A stretch of 35,874 nt of DNA. Source: Hyphomicrobiales bacterium. GTDB taxonomy: Bacteria; Pseudomonadota; Alphaproteobacteria; Rhizobiales; Rhizobiaceae. The number at the start of each line of letters is the position of its first letter. The stretch's first letter is position 1. Location: NCBI GenBank assembly GCA_900472925.1, contig UCJU01000031.1, positions 75,832 to 111,705 on the forward strand, given 5' to 3'. The notes beneath the pieces were generated by a model. It searched no databases. It saw only the letters and a program-made list of their open reading frames with translations, and was not told the DNA's origin. Shown piece by piece: positions 32,819 to 35,874 of this stretch. The position numbers and the translations under genes are program-made.

Positions 32819-34030
32819 ATGGTGTTACCGATGTCGGCCCAGAAAAACACGGCAGTCCGTGCTGTCAATCCGTCAGATGAAAACGAAGCGCGCGCTGATG
32901 AGGGCAAGCCGGTGGCGGCAGACGAGAGCGCTGCGCCCGCGCAGCCTGCAGCGCCAGAAAAGAAGAAGCGTAAATCCTTCGTCTTGCCGATCATTGCAAT
33001 CGGCATTCTGGCGGCTGGTGGCTGGTATGGATATCAGTACTGGACGGATGGTCGCTTTCTGATCTCCACGGATGACGCCTATGTGAAGGGCGATATCGCC
33101 GTCATCTCGCCCAAGGTTTCCGGCTACGTCACCAAGGTCGATGTCGTCGCCAACCAGGAAGTCAAGGCAGGCGACGAGCTGGTCACGCTTGACGATGGTG
33201 ATTACCGCAACGCACTGGAGCAGGCCCAGGCCCAGCTTCAGACGCAGCAGCTTTCGCTCAACCGTATCGATGCGCAGATTGCCGGTGCCGAAGCCTCGCT
33301 CGCACAGGCTGTTGCTCAGAAGGGCTCTCTGGAAGCCGCATTGCGGGGTGCCGATATCAATCTGAAGCGCGCCAGCGAACTCCAGGCCAAGGATGTCGGC
33401 ACCGCCGCATCGTCGGATAATGCGCAGATCGCCATGGAACAGGCCAAGGCCAATCTGGTTGCCGGAGAGGCGGGCGTCGTTTCCGCTCAGGCCAATATCG
33501 ATCTGTTGCGCGCCCAGCGCAAGGAAGCCGAGGGATCGGTCAAGTCGCTGGAAATCTCCCGCGACAAGGCTGCCCGCGATCTGTCCTTCACCGTGCTGCG
33601 TGCGCCTTATGATGGCGTCATCGGCAACCTTGCGGTTCAGACCGGCGATCTCGTCTCGGTTGGCAAGCGTCTGGCTTCGCTGGTGCCCATGGACGATCTC
33701 TATATCGACGCCAACTTCAAGGAAACGCAGCTCGCCAATATCGCGCCCGGTTCCAAGGTTCGTGTCCACGTGGATGCCTTCGGTGACCATGACATCGAGG
33801 CCACCGTGCAGTCCATCTCGCCAGCATCGGGTTCGGTCTTTTCGATGCTGCCGCCGGAAAATGCCACGGGCAACTTCACCAAGGTCATTCAGCGCGTGCC
33901 GGTTCGCATGGTCTTCTCCAAGGAAGACCTGGCCAAGCACAAGCTGCGTGCCGGTTTGAGTGTCGTCGTCGATGTCGATACCCGCACCGCGCCGGACAAT
34001 ACGCGCACAGCAGAAAATCAGTCGAAGTAA
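32819..34030 (+). CDS. emrA: HlyD/EmrA-family membrane fusion protein
   Basis: Periplasmic adaptor of an EmrAB-type multidrug efflux pump, 403 residues from the ATG at 32819 (399 from the ATG at 32831; neither has a good ribosome site). A polar, charged N-terminus of about 50 residues precedes one membrane helix (FVLPIIAIGILAAGGWYGYQ, about 53-72). The EmrA/HlyD core follows: ISTDDAYVKGDIAVISPKVS lipoyl half, a long coiled coil at about 130-265 rich in Gln/Ala, the second half VLRAPYDGVIGNLAVQTGDLV, and a beta-barrel part. It would link the downstream MFS pump to an outer-membrane TolC-type channel encoded elsewhere. emrB follows 21 bases later. Confidence 0.92.
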   Translation: MVLPMSAQKNTAVRAVNPSDENEARADEGKPVAADESAAPAQPAAPEKKKRKSFVLPIIAIGILAAGGWYGYQYWTDGRFLISTDDAYVKGDIAVISPKVSGYVTKVDVVANQEVKAGDELVTLDDGDYRNALEQAQAQLQTQQLSLNRIDAQIAGAEASLAQAVAQKGSLEAALRGADINLKRASELQAKDVGTAASSDNAQIAMEQAKANLVAGEAGVVSAQANIDLLRAQRKEAEGSVKSLEISRDKAARDLSFTVLRAPYDGVIGNLAVQTGDLVSVGKRLASLVPMDDLYIDANFKETQLANIAPGSKVRVHVDAFGDHDIEATVQSISPASGSVFSMLPPENATGNFTKVIQRVPVRMVFSKEDLAKHKLRAGLSVVVDVDTRTAPDNTRTAENQSK

Positions 34031-34051
34031 TCTTCGATAAGGACCAAGATC

Positions 34052-35635
34052 ATGGCGGCAACAGCCAGCATGGCGGTGGGCACGGCCCCCGCTGCGGATC
34101 CTCCGATGGATCGCAGACGCCTCATCGCCTTTTTCGCGATGGTGTTCGGCATGTTCATGTCGATCCTCGATATCCAGATCGTGTCTGCATCGCTTGCGGA
34201 AATTCAGGCAGGTCTCGGCGCCGGGTCGGATGAAATCGCCTGGGTGCAGACCTCCTATCTGATTGCGGAAGTCATCATGATTCCGCTGTCGGGCACGCTT
34301 GCGCGCATTCTCTCCACGCGGGTGCTGTTTGCCATCTGCGCCGCAGGCTTCACCATTTCCAGCGCCCTGTGTGCGACGGCAACGAACATCGACCAGATGA
34401 TCGTCTATCGTTGCATTCAGGGCTTCATAGGCGGCGGCATGATCCCATCCGTATTTGCCGCCGCCTTCACCATCTTTCCGCCCTCCAAGCGCGCCGTGGT
34501 ATCACCCATCATCGGCCTTGTGGCGACGCTTGCACCCACCATCGGCCCAACCGTCGGCGGTTATCTCTCGAATGCTTTTTCGTGGCACTGGCTGTTCCTC
34601 GTCAACATCATCCCCGGCATCATCGTCTCGCTGGTCACCTGGAACTTTATCGATTTCGACAAGCCGGAACTCTCGCTCTGGAAGCGGTTCGACTGGTGGG
34701 GCCTGCTCTCCATGGGCGTGTTCCTGGGGTCGATGGAATACATCCTGGAAGAGGGTAACAACAACGACTGGTTCAACGACACGCACATCGTCATCGGCGC
34801 CGTCGCCATGACGATTGGCGGCGTCGTGTTCTTCTGGCGCGCCTTCAATGTCGATTTCCCGGTCGTGGACCTGAAAGCCTTTGCCGACCGGAATTTTTCC
34901 ATCGGCTCGCTGTTTTCCTTCGTCATGGGCATCGGTCTGTACGGGTTGACCTACATGTATCCGCTCTATCTCGGGCGCATACGCGGCTATGATGCGTTGA
35001 TGATCGGCGAGACCATGTTCGTCTCCGGCATGGCCATGTTCTTCACCGCGCCTGTGGCGGGCAAGCTCTCCACCAAGCTCGATCCCCGCTTCATGATGGC
35101 CATCGGTTTCATCAGCTTCGGTGCGGGCACCTGGATCATGACCCATGTCACCGCCGACTGGGATTTCTACGAGCTGCTGATCCCGCAGCTCCTGCGCGGC
35201 TTCGGCCTGATGATGTGCATGGTGCCGATCAACAACATCGCGCTCGGCACACTGCCGCCTGCGCGCATGAAGAATGCGTCCGGTCTGTTCAATCTTACCC
35301 GTAACCTTGGCGGCGCGGTTGGCCTTGCGGTCATCAACACCCTGCTCAGCCAGCGCACCGACGACCATTATTTCCGCATTGCCGAGCATGTGAATTTCGG
35401 CAATCCGGCAGCAATGGAGTGGCTGAACAGCGTTGGCGCAAATTACGATTCCTACGGACTGGACGGCAACTCCGTCGCCATAAAGAAACTCGTGGGCGTG
35501 GTGTCGCAACAGGCATGGCTCCAGGCCTTCTCCGATGTGTTCCTTGCGCTGACAGTCCTCTTTAGCGGCCTGATTTTTCTCACCTTGTTGATCAACAAAC
35601 CCAAATCCGCCCCGCCACCCGGCGCCGGCCATTGA
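34052..35635 (+). CDS. emrB: DHA2-family MFS multidrug transporter, EmrB-like
   Basis: Proton-driven drug exporter of 527 residues with about 14 membrane helices, the DHA2 (EmrB/QacA) class. MFS motifs include LDIQIVSASLAEIQ in helix 1 (the acidic LD-x-x-I-V position), WVQTSYLIAEVIMIPLSG in helix 2, the loop LARILSTRVLF and the motif C-like segment GLVATLAPTIGPTVGGYL in helix 5. The ATG follows AAGGACCAAGATC. It pairs with the EmrA-like adaptor in a two-gene operon under the TetR-type regulator. Substrates are unknown; such pumps in rhizobia often export plant phenolics or flavonoids, which is only inference here. A terminator follows 25 bases later. Confidence 0.93.
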   Translation: MAATASMAVGTAPAADPPMDRRRLIAFFAMVFGMFMSILDIQIVSASLAEIQAGLGAGSDEIAWVQTSYLIAEVIMIPLSGTLARILSTRVLFAICAAGFTISSALCATATNIDQMIVYRCIQGFIGGGMIPSVFAAAFTIFPPSKRAVVSPIIGLVATLAPTIGPTVGGYLSNAFSWHWLFLVNIIPGIIVSLVTWNFIDFDKPELSLWKRFDWWGLLSMGVFLGSMEYILEEGNNNDWFNDTHIVIGAVAMTIGGVVFFWRAFNVDFPVVDLKAFADRNFSIGSLFSFVMGIGLYGLTYMYPLYLGRIRGYDALMIGETMFVSGMAMFFTAPVAGKLSTKLDPRFMMAIGFISFGAGTWIMTHVTADWDFYELLIPQLLRGFGLMMCMVPINNIALGTLPPARMKNASGLFNLTRNLGGAVGLAVINTLLSQRTDDHYFRIAEHVNFGNPAAMEWLNSVGANYDSYGLDGNSVAIKKLVGVVSQQAWLQAFSDVFLALTVLFSGLIFLTLLINKPKSAPPPGAGH

Positions 35636-35659
35636 TTTAAAAGTTCCACCGCAGCGCTG

Positions 35660-35687
35660 AAGGGTCGCCAGAAATGGCGGCCCTTTT
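35660..35687 (+). terminator. Rho-independent terminator of emrAB
   Basis: AAGGGTCGCCA and TGGCGGCCCTT form an 11-base stem (one T-G wobble) closed by a GAAA loop and followed by TTTT-type bases, 25 bases after the emrB stop. Confidence 0.85.
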
Positions 35688-35733
35688 CGTTTGCTTGGTG
35701 TCAGGCTTTATCGAGGGTCGAGTGTGGGGCTTA

Positions 35734-35874
35734 CCCCCCTCTGCCTTGCCAGGCATCTCCCCCTCAAGGGGGGAGATCCGCTAGACGCGCGCTCGTCACC
35801 CCATCCGCACCGCTAAAGGTGGCCAAGACATTGCCACGAGTCGATTTCCCCACCTGAGGGGGAGATGTCCGGCA
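35734..35874. repeat. RIME-like palindromic repeat, cut by the window end
   Basis: The left part, 35736-35777, is CCCCCCTCTGCC-, a short GCC/GGC palindrome, then CATCTCCCCC-TCAA-GGGGGGAGAT. Its reverse complement matches the module at about 5232-5272. A second copy of the module in the opposite orientation begins near 35846 (TTTCCCCACCTGAGGGGGAG) and runs off the end. The element is thus bounded by inverted modules around a core of about 70 bases. It follows the emrAB terminator and contains no gene I can support. Confidence 0.7.

Overview
The window reads as chromosomal DNA of an alphaproteobacterium of the Rhizobiaceae (Agrobacterium/Rhizobium type). This rests on the GC-rich code, an ExoD protein, a Rhodobacter/Sinorhizobium-style smo-mtlK polyol operon, a rhizobial sitABCD manganese/iron transporter with paired Mur-box-like palindromes, and two intergenic palindromic repeats resembling rhizobial mosaic (RIME-like) elements. 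I see no rRNA, tRNA, CRISPR, prophage or insertion sequence. The species is not determined.

Layout. 1-1810: two overlapping permeases of a peptide/nickel-type ABC transporter whose other genes lie left of the window. 1897-2580: ExoD-like membrane protein. 2655-11935: polyol uptake and catabolism, all on +: a SorC/DeoR-like regulator, smoE-smoF-smoG-smoK, a mannitol-dehydrogenase-family polyol dehydrogenase, a HAD phosphatase and an FGGY pentulose-type kinase. A convergent RpiR-type regulator (TTG start) follows at 11976-12797. 13112-16642: a CysZ/EI24-like membrane protein overlapping tail-to-tail with nth (endonuclease III), a DUF2244 protein, an AraC-HTH/Ogt fusion and a ParDE-type toxin-antitoxin pair. 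16654-18798: a second SorC-type regulator divergent from transaldolase. 18891-20524: an IclR regulator divergent from a short-chain dehydrogenase very like animal DHRS6/BDH2. 20645-20818: DUF1328 small membrane protein. 20927-24426: sitDCBA on the minus strand. 24718-25698: unrecognised membrane-anchored protein with a His-rich tail. 25794-30925: lysS, gltX and an SLC13/RCK_C transporter, all minus. 31110-31853: TerC-family protein. 32008-35635: TetR repressor divergent from an EmrAB-type efflux pair, with two matching operator-like palindromes between them. The last 140 bases are another repeat element.

How it fits together. The polyol operon imports a sugar alcohol through SmoEFGK, oxidises it with the dehydrogenase and phosphorylates a keto-pentose product with the FGGY kinase; transaldolase, encoded nearby, would carry the resulting pentose phosphate onward. 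Several genes come as a local regulator facing its target (SorC/tal, IclR/SDR, TetR/emrAB), each with a palindrome in the shared promoter region. Most of the window is ordinary chromosome. The points most worth a second look are the His-rich protein beside sitABCD, the DHRS6-like reductase, the two sit palindromes, the TetR operator pair that also decides the start codon, and the nested palindromic repeats.
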